Shown here piece after piece: positions 45,386-57,360 of a stretch of DNA of 64,000 bases (position 1 is the stretch's first letter; each line of letters starts with the position of its first letter). This stretch comes from Dermatemys mawii (taxonomy: Eukaryota > Chordata > Testudines > Dermatemydidae). Below the pieces are notes generated by a model, which saw nothing but the letters and a program-made list of their open reading frames with translations, was not told the origin of the DNA and did no database searches. A program made the position numbers and the translations under genes. The DNA is taken from contig ML677343.1 in assembly GCA_007922305.1 (NCBI GenBank), positions 34,881,806 through 34,945,805 on the forward strand. Direction: 5' to 3'.

Positions 45386-47914
45386 GGTTTGAAACCTGAA
45401 CCTAACTGCAGAGCCGCTTTTTCGAAGAGGTGAGGCATGGGGTTTCCAAGAGAGAAAAGCCATCTAGAATGAAATTCCTTGACAGCAAGGTGGCTGGAAA
45501 GAAGTGTCATCGTTCAGAGGCTTAGTGGAGAGACCTGCCCAGTCACTCTGTGCAAAACTCTGATCATGCTGCCTTTTGAATTGAATGCCTTGTAAAAACA
45601 AGTTCTACTACTGTCCAGCCAGAGGGATTGCTGTAGTTGTCATGCTGTCTCCCTAATGCACTTTCTCAGCCTGTGGGTCATGTCCCAGAATTGGTTCACT
45701 GGAATGCACCAAAGGATTCGGGCTGGCTGGGCCCAGCTTTCCACTCTGGGCATTGTGACCTGTTCATAGGGTCCCAGCATTGCTCAAATTTGGCCCAGCC
45801 ACCCCCAGTCACCATGACAAGGGCTAAATTTGAGTGGGTGGCTCCCTGTCTCCATGTTGTTGGCAGATATTTCCACCCACAAGCTTTCCTCTTTACACAC
45901 TCATTAAAAGGTGCCCAAACAGTCTGTTCTAGAGAAGGGAATGGCCTTCACCACCACATGCCAGCTCCTGCATTCCTGAGCAGTGCCATTCAGATCTCAT
46001 GCCTAGGTGACTTAAAGAGGTGTGGTTTGATTTGTTGTTTGACTGGTGATGTGTCTCGCCTGCAAGTTGTGATGCACCAAACAACCAGATGTGGTTCTCT
46101 GGGATTTTTGGCCTTTGTACACACAAACTTCCTCTTGCCGTCTGAGCACAATTTCTGACAACCTAGCTGGGTTAGTTCAAGCCTCTGTGCAGACTGAGGG
46201 CCGTGCACGGACAAGTGGCCCAACAGGCTGGTAGGAGACCACTGAGAAAGAAAAGGAGTCCTCCCTGATTCTCCCACTTGTGCTAAATGAAGTTTCAGGT
46301 CTGCAAAAGCCATTGCTTCAGGCCATTGTATGAACCTAAGAGGGCCGTATTCCCGTTACTAATGGTAACCTGTCAGACCGTTGTTTTTTTGTCACTTCTA
46401 GTGATGTTCATCATGATCAAAGTCAGTATATTGTCATTCCCTAGTCTCCCAGGGCCCTTCCATAACATGCTCATACGCTTGGCAATTGAGAGTGAAGATC
46501 TGCTGGGTCATCACTTGGGAAAGAGCTTGGAATGTCTGTAGAGTACATCAGAGCTCTCTCACTGAAGAGACATCTCGTCCTTGAGCATACTCTGAAAGGT
46601 CTCTCTCTCACTGCAGGACATCACTGGACAAGGACCGCTTCACTGGGTATCAACCAGAATAATCCTTAGTGGGTTCCAGAACTGGTTTCCTTTTTAATTT
46701 TATTTTTAATGGAGAAAGATTTTTGTGGTGGTAAAATCTCACTAGCCACTATTAACCACCTTGTGAGAACTAAACTGACTTTGCCCCTGGAAGGTGTGTT
46801 GGTCTCTAGTTTTCTCTGATAACATTGGAAGGCTTCATTTAGTGGGGCATGGCACACCTGGCACTGAGGAAGAGAGAGACTAGTTTCAGTTAATCACTTT
46901 TGAAGAGGCTTTGATAGCTGAAGTTGTATATTGCTCTTTGCTGCTCTCCTTTTCTCTAGCATTTTGTGTATCTGCATTTGGGATGATCATTACTCTTGTT
47001 CAATCTCTCTTGGCATTTTGGACCTCCAGAGGGCAAGGAAGAGACAACCTATGGAAGTGGATTTGACTTAGGTCTCTGTTTTGGTTCATCCTCGGCCGAT
47101 GGATTAAGGACTTTTTGTCTCCCAATTCTGCATGCCTTTATCTTTGTTCGTGTGTATCTATCTCTCTGACAGGAATATGCATTTTAGTTCAGTTGTTGAG
47201 CAGGGTTCATAAGACCTTGCTTCCAGACTGTGAATAGTTACCCTCAGTCAGCAACTGCTATTTCTCATAACCAGGTGGAACAATGTTTTTATCTGAGATC
47301 TTGCTTATTTGTCTTCCCTGGGAACTCTTTCAAGATAAAAGACTTCATATTTCTTCTACACTGGTATTTTGTATTTAATTCAATTAGTCCAATGACTTTA
47401 TCTGCTAGCAAGCAAGTTTTATGCATACTGTTTTACAAAGGTTTGTTCAGGTGACTATCCTGAATTTGGTCTACCTAGTAGTAGAGTCCAGGCTTGGTAC
47501 CAAACTGCATGGTACAGAATTCACAGGTCCATGCATCTTCTGGAGCCTGGAGTATCAACTGACTTCGTTTAAAGATGTGACTTTGGATACAGTGAGTTAT
47601 GTATTTTCATCCAGGGAATACTGGTACTCCATATCCCTTCTACCATATCTGTTTGATCTATACACTGGGGGCTGGTGGTGTCTCCTCTTTCCCCCAGACA
47701 CACTGGGCATGCTTGGTTTGAATCTGCAGCTGCACAGTCCATTTTCCGTCTGTGCTCTCTTGACCTTCCACAGCTATCGCTGCCCCTGCGCTGGAGTTAG
47801 TTATTAACTTGGTGTCTGCTACAGACCACAAAATCACACTAGAGAGCTCTTGGAATCACTGGGAATAGTTCTCTGAAAACATCCCCTCAATGTGCAGCGG
47901 CAGTCAAAAACGGT
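45386..47914. other. About 2.5 kb with no recognised feature
   Basis: Frames of 173 codons (45637-46158) and 128 codons (47421-47807) have no domain or signal I recognise. No repeat text seen. Confidence 0.5.
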
Positions 47915-48780
47915 AACGGACTGTTAGGAACCATTAGGAAAGGGATAGATGAGATGGAAGATATAGATGCTCCCCGGCTTACGCAAGACCCGAGTTACGC
48001 AAATTTGCACTTGCGGAAAAAGATCCATAAGCCAGAAATAGGATTTTTGAGTTGTGGCAATTTTTGCGTAACGTCCGGGTATACGTTTCTGTCTTACGCA
48101 AAATTTGAGTTACTCAAGGCTTTCAGGAATGGAACAATTGCATAAGTCGGGGGGTGTGGGGTCTGTATCATAATGGCACTATATAAATCCATGGTAGGCC
48201 CACATCCTGAATACTGTGTGCAATTATGGTGACCACATCTCGAAAAAGATACGCAGTAATATAATGGGAAAAGGGCAACAAAAATGACTAGGGGTATGGA
48301 ACAGCTTCTGTATGAGGAGAGATTAAAAAGACTGGGACTGTTCAGCTTGGAAAAGAGACAAATGAAGGGAATATCCTAGAGCTCTATAAAACCATGAGTG
48401 ATGCAGAGAAAGTGAACCAGGAAGTGTTATTTACACCTTCACATAACACAAGAACCAGGGAGCACCCAATGAAATTAATAGGTTGAAAACAAATAAAAGG
48501 AAGTATTTCTTTACCCAATGTACAGTCAACCTGGGGAACTCCATTGGCAGAGAATGTTGTGAAGGCCAAAAATATAGCTGGGTTCAAAAAATAATTATCT
48601 AAGTTCATGAAAGATAGGTCCATGAGTGGTTTTTAGCAAGATGGTCAGGGCTGCAATCGCACGCTCCAGGTATCCCTAAACCTCCAACTGCCAGAAACAT
48701 CTGGCACTGGCCACTTGGCAGAGAGAGGATACTGGGCTAGGTGGATCATTGGTTTGACTAGTTATGGCCATTGTTTTGTT
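47915..48780 (+). mobile_element. CR1 LINE 3' part, interrupted by a MITE
   Basis: After a short left piece (aggaaagggatagatgaga, 47938-47956) the element resumes at atcataatggcactatata (48167 on). It continues through aaatccatggtaggcccac, gaggagagattaaaaagac, aatgaaattaataggttg and ctggggaactccattgg. It ends in a 3' UTR with ggatactgggctagg near 48727. It is the ORF2 C-terminal region, with stops and indels. The insert at 47965-48165 interrupts it. Confidence 0.92.
47965..48165. mobile_element. TA-flanked MITE nested in CR1 (copy 1)
   Basis: The left end reads AGATGCTCCCCGGCTTACG. The right end in reverse complement reads CAGACC, CCACACC, then CCCCGACTTATGC. TA dinucleotides flank it (47963-47964 and 48166-48167). 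Removing the insert and one TA restores gaagatatcataatgg, which fits the uninterrupted CR1 text. The interior is unusually rich in TTACGC motifs. The TA duplication suggests Tc1/mariner-type mobilisation. It has no coding capacity. Confidence 0.82.
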
Positions 48781-48840
48781 CTTGCAATCACATTTATAAT
48801 GTGTAAGCAAAATAAAGTCTACACCAGTAATATACATATA

Positions 48841-49051
48841 CAGGCATGTCGCATCTTACGCTGATTCAACTTACGCTATTTCCGCTTTACACGGTCCGCA
48901 AAAACAAAAAAAGAGAGGATAGTTTTTTTAAACTTCCTGCAGGGGGCGCAATTTCGCCTCCCATTGAAGTCAATGGGTTCTGGCTATACGCGGTTTCCGC
49001 TTTACGCGGTAACCGCAGAACGGAACCCTCGCGCAAGACGTGACACGGCTG
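48841..49051. mobile_element. TA-flanked MITE (copy 2)
   Basis: The left end is CAGGCATGTCGCATCTTACG and the reverse complement of the right end is CAGCCGTGTCACGTCTTGCG, about 15 of 20 matching. TA flanks it on both sides (48839-48840 and 49052-49053). The interior has a poly-A-like run and repeated ACGCGG/TTACGC motifs. It is closely related to copy 3 at 50225. The sequence on both sides appears to be CR1. Confidence 0.88.
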
Positions 49052-49545
49052 TACTTGGTGCTTTAATAGGGCCAGTTTCTCAAAGCTGAAAACAATTCTG
49101 CCAGATTACTTAGGAGGAAGAATTTAATCAGAAATATGTAAATGGTAATTGGGGACCACATAAGAACGCCTACTTAGATGTTCCCAAAGCCACAACTGAG
49201 GAAGAAGGCCCTGTTGGTTAAAAACCTGACCTGGCTTAGAGGGGAAGTGAAGGCAACTATAAAAGAATAGAAAAATAACAGATGGAAGAAAGGGGAAGTG
49301 ATGATAATGAATATAAATCAGAAGTTAGCTCTGGAAAACTGATAGGAGAAATCTATGACCAACAAAGTTAAGGACAATATTAGGAACGAAAAAGAAGTTT
49401 GACCATGGTATTCGTTCATTACTAGATGGAAATGGTAGAATTACCAATAATACTACAGAAAAGGCAGAAGTAGTCAATAAATCTCTGTTCTGTACTTGGG
49501 TCAGGGGGAAACATTATATACATTAACCGGATTAAAAACTCGCTA

Positions 49546-49782
49546 TTGATAGGGCTGACAACTGTAAATGAGGAATCATCATTGAGTGGGTCTGTTTTAA
49601 GGGACGTCCCTCAGAGATCAGTTCTCGACCCTATGCTATTTAACATTTTTATCCATGATCTGGAAGAAAACATACAGTCATCACTGATAAAGTTTGCAGA
49701 TGACAGAAAAATTGGAGGAGTGGTAAATAATGAAGAGGACAGATCACAGATTCTGAACCGTCTCAATCTCTTGGTAAACTAG
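49546..49782 (+). pseudogene. CR1 ORF2 reverse transcriptase fragment
   Basis: A 78-codon frame contains DVPQRSVLDPMLFNIFIHDL followed by KFADDRKIGGVV. These are the conserved 'GVPQGSVLGP' and 'FADD' motifs of non-LTR reverse transcriptases; FADD holds two of the catalytic aspartates. The G to R change in the first motif and the stop after LLVN show decay. It is one part of the CR1 at 48790-50745 and makes no functional enzyme. Confidence 0.92.
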
Positions 49783-50224
49783 ATGCAACCAAACAATGTG
49801 TTCTAATATGGCTAGATGTAAAGGTATACATCCAAGAATAAAGAATATTGGGCATACTTACAGGATGAGGGACTCTATCATGGGAAGCAGTGACTCTGAG
49901 AAGATTTGAGTCCTGGTGAATAATCAGCTGAACATGAGCTCCTCGTGGTACAGTGTGGCCAAAAAAACAAATGAATTCTGGGATACATAAACATGGGAGT
50001 CTTGAGTAGAGAGGTGGGTTTACCTCCATATTTGACGGTTGCTGGAACAGTTTCCAATTTGGATGCCCATAACTCAAGAGAGATGTTGATAAATTGGAGT
50101 AGGTTCAGGGAAGAGCCACGAGACTGATTAAAGGATTAGAAAACCTGCCTCCTAGTGATAGACTCAAAGAGCTCAATCTGTTTAGCTTAACAAACACGAT
50201 AGGCAAAGGGGTGACTTGACTGTA

Positions 50225-50446
50225 CAGGCAAGTTGCATCTTACGCACATTTAACATGCGCAAATTCAGCTTTGCACGGTTGGTAAAAAAAAAAAAAAAGA
50301 GAGAGAAAAATAACCATTTAAATACTGTACCTGTACTGCGGGCAATTCCGCCCACCATTAAACTCAATGAGCATTTGACTATATACGGTTTTCGCTTTAC
50401 GCGCTGACTGCGGAATGTAACCCCATTGTAAGATGAGTCTCGCCTG
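50225..50446. mobile_element. TA-flanked MITE nested in CR1 (copy 3)
   Basis: The left end is CAGGCAAGTTGCATCTTACG and the reverse complement of the right end is CAGGCGAGACTCATCTTACA, about 15 of 20 matching. TA flanks it (50223-50224 and 50447-50448). Upstream CR1 text (caaaggggtgacttgac) continues downstream as atctaaatggggaacaaat. An A-run lies at 50283-50297. It is the same family as copy 2. Confidence 0.9.
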
Positions 50447-50745
50447 TAAATATCTAAATGGGGAACAAATATTTAATGATGGGCTTTTCAGTCTGTCAGA
50501 GAAAAATATAATATGATCCAGTGCCTGGAAATAAAGAGTAAATGTGTAACAGTGAAGGTAATTAACCACTGAAGCAATTTACCCAGGGTTGTGGTGGATT
50601 CTCTATCACTGACAATTTTTAAATCAAGACTGGATGCTTCCTCTCTGATCTGCTGTAAGGGTTACTTGGAGGAAGTTCTGTGGCCTGTGTTGTACAGGAG
50701 GTCAGACTGGATAATTGCAGTGGTCATTTCTGGCCATGCAATCTA

Positions 50746-53234
50746 CCTGGTCAGTATAAGTCCTACTGAGCTGATAAACACTCCATCCGGGTAACGGGTA
50801 GGTGGTTTGGAGTTGCAATGTTTGTGAAGTAACCCCACTTTCTTGAAACAGAGTTGTAAAATAACATTTCATTAATACCTATTTTAAAAGGAGAACAAGG
50901 GGTTCAGTATCGTCATGGTCAAGAGCCTCACATACCCTCAAGGTCCTGCCATCACAATGGGTCGTTCTGTCGTAGCAGTTTGCCTGGACAGCTTGTGGTG
51001 CATCTAGCCCCATGTTTGGTTTGTTTGTGGTGCTAATGGGCATCTGGCAAAACACCACAAAAGGGGGATTAGACTGTGCAGTTGAGCCTCTGCTAGCCGT
51101 CACGTACCGGAGACTTTTGCATTGGAAACCGCAGGGAGGTCGCTGTCTCTGAACTGTAGTGCTCAAATCATACACACGAGTTGTAGTTAAACATGCGTTC
51201 TAGCTTAGCTCACCCGTTTCTCTTCCCTGGCTGGCTTATCTGGGCATGGGTGCACAGGCATCAAGAAATAGGTTGGCTGAGGGTTTTTTTCCTTCTACCC
51301 AAAAGAGTTGTCTGTGTAACCCTTCTACCTGCTGGAGAGGAGTCCTGTGTGTTTCCAGCACTGTACCCTTTGGGGCTCTTGGAGCACAGCCCAGCTTCAG
51401 CTTGTTCCAATCTCTCTCTCCCAGGCACTTTCCTTGCCTGGAGCCAAAGCAAGAAGCCAAGAATTAACTATTTTGTGTGTTTCCCTTTTCCCTTTGTTGC
51501 ATCAGGGTTTGATGAATAGCTGGGTTGATTGGACACAGAAACTTTTCACTTCCTTCCCCTCTCCCTTGTGAAGATGCATTACATTTCCAATCTGTGTGGA
51601 GAGCTCAGAGCAAGTGAGTTGGACTGCTCCTGAGGCGAATCCTTGGATCCATACACCTTCTGGACTCCCCAAAGCTACCAGCATTTGAATTAGATACAGT
51701 GGGGTCTTCCAGTGATATTACTGTTTAGTCTGTGCTGTGTTACCTATGAGAGCTGTCAGTAAGTGTGTCCGGTAGGTAATGGTGTCTAAGGTACAGCGAG
51801 CAGGCTTCTATAACTGCAGAGGGGGCTGAGCTGTTTCTGTTGTAAAGTCCTATGCTAAACCTGGGCTTGAGAAATGTGGTGTTGCCATAGTGTGAGCCAC
51901 ACACCATAGGACCTGTTGTTTGTGTATGGATGTCTTTAGGGACAGAGACATACCCATTCTCCCATCCTCTTCTGTGCTGAATGAACATGTATAGGAATGT
52001 GCCATTGGAGCGTGCAGATTTCTTGTCAATATTCTTGGCTGCGAATCCGAGTGCATCTGCCTTTTTTTAAACTTTGAAGTAAACTTCACAGGACCTACCT
52101 GCAAACGAATGAGAAACCAAAATACTTGTTCTTTAGTTCAGAATCTCTTCGGCTGGTGTGGAAATTAACCCCTTAAGTGTTAAGATCTCTGTTGGCCAGA
52201 AGGCAGTGGACAGGCAGGAAAAGGGGGAAGGATATAACTGGTAAAAGATGCCAGGGAGAAGGAAAGAGAGGAGGTGAGAACTTGCTGACTTACAGGGATT
52301 TGGAGTTCTTAAGGAAATGTTGCTCTGGAGACTTGTATGGATATTTGCCTTGCAGAAATATTCAAGATTGTAAAGATTCCGTGTTTCTTCCTCTTGAGTG
52401 AGTGAGCGAGTCAGTCTGGGAGTCTGTCTCTCCCTCTCAGGATTATGACACAAATTCTGTATTCCACTACCAAATCTGAAATTGGGGTTAACACAGGTTG
52501 CCCAGTAGCACTGAATTATCATCAAAAAAAGGAAAGGAGTTCAAGTGAAAGGAACAAAATTTAACACTTTAATTTCAGATTTAGCAGCAAGTGTAAATGA
52601 TCACAATTAGTTGAAAGTGACTGTCTTTTTTGTGATTTCATTAATTCTGCAGATTTTGATTTTCCAGACTTATGTTAATAAGCAAATTATTTACAGTTCA
52701 GAAGCGCATGAATTAAATTCAGTCCTTCCTAGAGAATGTGAAAAAGGGGCTAGACTTGGGAGAGAATCTAGAAAGGTGGCCTCTTGGTCATCTTGTGGTG
52801 TAGAACATGGAACACTTCTGGAGCAGCTCCTGGCACGAGGAAGGGATCCTGAAGATTGTGTTCTTGGGTCTTGAGGGATTTGTAAATAACATGTTTCAGA
52901 AGAATGATATTTAGAATATATCTGAGCACTGGCTGAGTGGAGCATGGTGTAAAGATCGGCCAGCCCCAGTTCTCATTTTTTTTTTATCAGCTGAAAAAAG
53001 TTGGCTGCCATTGCTTGTTTCAGGTTTGAAATCCAAATCGGAGGCGTAGACCTGGAGAGCGTGTTGTATCGTGTGAAGGCACTGGGAACGTTGTTGGCCA
53101 GTCAAATAAACCCTTTTCTTTCTTGGTGTCCCTTTTGGCATCCTTCCTTCTTGAGTGGTGGAAGTTGGGATAGTGCATGGCTTCACTTTTTGAAGGAGGC
53201 CAGGTCAACTTAATGGAGCTTACTGCCAATACTT
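50746..53234. other. About 2.5 kb with no recognised feature
   Basis: Frames up to 130 codons (52133-52525, minus) show no domain. AT-rich blocks such as 52560-52690 are not recognisable as a repeat. No promoter or exon could be supported. Confidence 0.5.
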
Positions 53235-54340
53235 ACATAAGAATGGCTATAATGATCAGACTAGAGGTCGATCTAGCCCAGTATCCTGTCATCGAACAGT
53301 GGTCAATGCAAGGTGCCCCGGAGGGAATGAACAGAGGAGGTAATCATCAAGTTATCCCCTGTCATCCGTTCCCAACTTCTGGCAGACAGAGGCTAGGGAC
53401 ACCATCTTGGTCCTTCCTGGCTAATAGCCATTTATGGACCTATCCTCCATGAATTTATCTAGTTTTTTTTAATCCTGTTATAATCTTGGCCTTCACAACA
53501 TCCTCTGGCAAGGAGTTCCACAGGTTGACTGTGTCTGTGCAAAAATACTTCCTTTTGATAATTTCCTTTGGTGACCCCTAGATCTTGTATGATGAGAAGG
53601 AGTAAATAACACTTTATTTACTTTCTCCACACCAGTCATGATTTTATAGATCTCTATCATGTCCCCTCTGTCATCTCTTTTCCAAGCTGAAAAGTCCCAG
53701 TTTTATTAATCTTTCCTCATATGGAAGCCGTTCCATACCCCTAATCATTTTTGTTTCCCTTTTCTGAAACTTTTCCAATTCCAACATATCTTTTTTGAGG
53801 TGGGACAACCACATTTTGAGCTGGCTTGCCACAGCTGCGTGCAGTAATCAAGATGTGGGCATACCATGAATTTATATAGAGGCAATATGATATTTGTCTT
53901 ATCTATCCCTTTCTAAATGATTCCCAACATTGTTGTTTTTTTTTGTTTGTTTGTTTGCTGCTGCACATTGGATTTTTTTTTTTTTTCAGAGAACTATCCA
54001 CAGTAACTCCAAGATCTCTTTCTTGAGTGGTAACAGTTAACTTAGACCCCATCATTTTATATGTATAGTTGGGATTATGTTTTCCAATGTGCATTACTTT
54101 ACATTTGTCAACACTGAATTTCATTTGTCATTTTGTTGCCCAGTCACCCCGTTTTGTGAGATACTTTAGTAGCTCTTCAAAGTCTGCCTGGGACTTAACT
54201 ATCTTGAGTAGTTTTGTATCATCTGCAAATTTTGCCACCCCACTGTTATCCCTTTTTCCAGATTATTTATGACTATGTTGAATAGGACTGGGCCCAGCAC
54301 AGACCCCTTTGTATCTTATCTTTTAACCAGTTACTTACTA
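53235..54340 (-). mobile_element. CR1 LINE, 5'-truncated, about 1.1 kb, minus strand
   Basis: The plus strand is the reverse complement of a CR1. It begins at the 3' end (acataagaatggctataatg) and runs through aacagaggctagggacacc, ggagttccacaggttgac, ttttatagatctctatc, ccacatttt and atgtgggcataccatg, to ggactgggcccagcacag near 54283. Coding remnants of the ORF2 C-terminal region are readable at 53903-54124 (minus). It is among the best preserved CR1 copies in the window. Confidence 0.95.
53903..54124 (-). pseudogene. CR1 ORF2 C-terminal fragment
   Basis: The minus-strand frame reads MKFSVDKCKVMHIGKHNPN followed by YTYKMMGSKLTVTTQERDLG. This is the well-known segment just after the reverse transcriptase palm in CR1-type LINEs (the 'F..DKCKVMHIG' block). 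The frame decays after VDSSL into lysine- and glutamine-rich text from expanded A/T runs near 53940-53990. It is part of the CR1 at 53235-54340. Confidence 0.9.
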
Positions 54341-56580
54341 CTTTGGTGTCTCAAGGCAAGCCTTTAACACGGAATTGGATCTTTCTCTCAGAACTTGCGC
54401 TTGGTTTTGAGCTCTTGGGCCAGAGAAGTTGTCAGGGTGACTTCTACCTGAGTGAAAGTGGACATTAAAGTCCTTGTATTCAGAAAACTGAGCAAAGTGT
54501 GTGTCTACGTGAGAAACGGCAGGCCGTACACCGTCTGTGGTGCAAGGCAAGGAAGTGGAAGGTCTCTTTGTTGATAAACGTCAGTTTATTTCCCAGTTTT
54601 GACTTCAGCAGAAGGTTGATGTGGCAGGAATTCCAGAGTGGGCTGCTGTCTGTGGGTCTGAGTGTAGCTTTTTGATTTTGGGATCTGGAAGTTTAGGCAC
54701 ATATGGAAAGAGCTGATTCTCCTTCCCGTCTCCGTGTCCCAGAGGGAGCTCTATGAACCTGGAATGTGATATGCAGGGTGGGCTGCTTCTGATCCCAGGA
54801 AGATCCAACCTGGCTGTGACCTTTAGGCACCATCACAATGTAAATGTTGAAGAATAGTGTCAAAGCGAAGAGGTGCAGGAGGATTGAGCTGCGATATTGC
54901 CACTTGGGTGCTTCGTGTCCTGCCTGTTTTACAGTTAGCTGCTGCCTGTTGGGTAGCCATCTGCAGAGTACCTGCTGAGACGCGCTTTGTAGTGCTAAAC
55001 CGCTGACAGTCTGAGTTTCCATGTAGTTATTTACTACTTTTGGTAGTAGTTTTATCCTCATCCCACTGTAATTAAGAGCTGGGAAAGTGCTGGGGTGTCT
55101 CAGAAATGTTGCTGAGTCCCTCCTTTGCATGTGAGCAGATTGCCACTGTATGTGGATCAGGGTCCCCAATCGGACCCACTGGGGACCTTTTGCAATCTTG
55201 GTCCGGCATATTCAGAGGTTGTAATTACAGCTCTGGTAGTAATTACCTTGCCTAGCATTAGGTGAGTTCCATGGGGAGCTTGGAGCCTGTCAGCAAAGGT
55301 CAGCCTGAGGGCCTTTTACTAAACAGCCCTCCTTCTGAAAAACACATGAACAACATGGCGAGCTTGTGAAGATTGATTGGAACTGCTGTAGCCCTTTCTA
55401 TGCCATGCTGTCTTGGTATTTTAGGGTGCTCATTGAGGGGTGTATAATGTGCCCCTTTTGACTGATCAGAGCTTTTTTGAGGAAGCTGGGAGAGAGAAGT
55501 ACCTGCATTTGAAGTAAGGCTCTTCAGTAACCAGCTCTAGGACCTGAGTTTGTCTTGTCTTCGTGCTCTGAAGTCAGCTCCTGAGAACAGCACCTGTCTT
55601 GCTAAGAGACATAGCTGAAAAAAAGGAAGCCTTTTTGTGAAATTTTTGACTGGGGAAAGGAGGAAATGCTATCCTTTTCTGGCAAGCTCTCGTTACTACT
55701 CCGATTGGCCTGTTTGTCTGTTCAGATGCTCTCTAGGGTGGGATGCCACCTATTTCTTCCCATCATCTGAGGGTACTTCTCACAATCACTGTTCCTTATG
55801 AGTGGCTGGATTGGCGCCACGGAGCAAGGACTGTGAAAGTGTCCTGTGAATGCCATGTTCCATGGCTGGAGCAGAAAGATGGCATCCAGTTGATTGGACT
55901 TGCTGGGAACAACCTCCTCATGCCAGACAGATTGGGCAATGGTATTAAATGCTCGTGTTCGATTTCAGCCACCTTCTAATATCTGACCCCAACACCAACC
56001 TGATTCTGTGGGACTCGTCCATTTATAGACCATGTGCCATAAAAAGCTATTCCCTGGTTCAGTGCCTCGTGCTGTAGCCAATCAGATGTGTGACAGAATT
56101 GGTGGGTTTATGATAAAAGTATGTAATTTTCCAGTGTCTCAGGGCGTGACCTAATCCTGATTTTCAAATATGTGCCCATGGCCGACTCATGCCATGTTGG
56201 CTGTAGCAGCCATTTTAAATTCTGAATGCATTTTTTTTTCTACTCATTGTTTATGGTATTAAACTATTGCAGTGGGTTTTTATTTTTCTACATTTATATT
56301 CCTATGGTCTGAGGTGTCCTAAAAAGTAAAGAAATGAATTGCGATGGCTAGGAATTATACAAAAATATTGAGAATTAACATGTTCTGTAGCATGTCACCA
56401 GGGAGTATTTAATAAAATATTAATTGTATAGAAAAATGACAAAGTAAGTTGACAAATTTTTGTTAATGAACAGAAAGTTCAATTTCTCTTTGCTAATGAC
56501 GACTTGTGAGATTAATCTATGCCACATCAGGATAGCACAATGTCTCAAAAAGATTGAAAAGGGAGCTTCCATAAACACTG
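54341..56580. other. About 2.2 kb with no recognised feature
   Basis: A 158-codon minus-strand frame (54693-55169) has no recognisable domain. Repeated agtagt/gtagtagt text near 55035 is simple sequence. No LINE or SINE text recognised. Confidence 0.5.
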
Positions 56581-56956
56581 CTCCTGGGGGAATTCTGTGC
56601 ATGATATTTAAAAATTCTGCATATTTTATTTGTCAGAATAACATAGTATAATCATGCCAGTTTCAATTATTTTGGTAATTTATTTCAAAATATCTGTTAG
56701 CAAGTAACAATACAGACCAAAAAAAAAAAAAGATTCTGGTCTTTTATTTTGACAAATAGATTCCTTACTAGGCTTATTAATACAGAACTTTGAGTAATTC
56801 ATTTAAATGACAATACGGAACTGTATTTCTTGTACCTGCCGGGAGGAATACAAAGGCATGGGAGAGTCGGGGTAAAGGAGGAGCTGAGGGAGAGGGAAGG
56901 AGCCTGGAGTGACCCTGGAGGCTTGTTGGATGTGGGTGGGAGAAGTATGGACTTTG

Positions 56957-56980
56957 GTGTGTGTGTGTGTGTGTGTGTGT
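56957..56980. repeat. (GT)12 microsatellite
   Basis: Twelve uninterrupted GT units lie inside the 56581-57481 element. On the minus strand it is (AC)12. It is a likely polymorphic site. Confidence 0.97.
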
Positions 56981-57360
56981 CTGTTTGGGAGGGGTCAGGT
57001 TTGTCGGGGAGCCTCCCCCATGCAGACCCTGGCTGATCCCAAGCCTCTCTCATTCAGTCAGGCACATCTGCCTCTGTCCTCGCATCTCCCCGCCCATCCT
57101 GATTGGTCCCTGTAGCCTTCTCCCCTTGTGGGCATGCACCCCACTTCCATTCAGTCCCTGGCTCATTGCAGTCACCCCACCAGCTCTTGAACCCATGCGC
57201 GCACACAGAATTTTTTCCCCCACAGAAAATGCATTCTGCCCCAAAAGTGTTGCAGTTCTGCCTTTTTCCCACCAGAGGCTGCTGTGGCACCAGAATAGCT
57301 GGCTGCATTCATGCAAAAGGTGAAACTGCAGCACTTCTGGGGCAGAATGTATTTTATGTA

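Larger units (their letters stand above)
48790..50745 (+). mobile_element. CR1 LINE covering the reverse transcriptase region to the 3' end, with two MITEs
   Basis: CR1 text is visible from about 49054 (ggtgctttaatagggccag) to 50745, and probably from 48790 on the far side of a MITE. It covers the segment upstream of the reverse transcriptase (ttagaggggaagtgaaggc), the catalytic part (49546-49782), and the C-terminal region to the 3' end (gtggattctctatcactg, ttgtacaggaggtcagact). Indels and stops break the frame throughout. It lies directly downstream of another CR1 3' end in the same orientation, a tandem arrangement. Confidence 0.92.

Noticed and set aside
45780..45845. Short inverted repeat (ctcaaatttggcccagcc against ggctaaatttgagtgggtg)
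   Set aside because: The match is short and broken by mismatches, with no flanking duplication. Chance is plausible.
45637..46158. 173-codon plus-strand frame
   Set aside because: No recognisable domain, no splice or start context that supports it, and overlapping minus-strand frames of similar size.
48841..50446. Repeated ACGCGG and TTACGC motifs as a satellite or CRISPR-like array
   Set aside because: The units are not regularly spaced and each block has inverted ends with TA flanks, so they are separate MITE insertions.
54693..55169. 158-codon minus-strand frame with a hydrophobic stretch
   Set aside because: A possible membrane segment (LLHLFALTLFFNIYIVMV) is visible, but the flanking sequence has no domain or repeated family; a single hydrophobic run is weak evidence.
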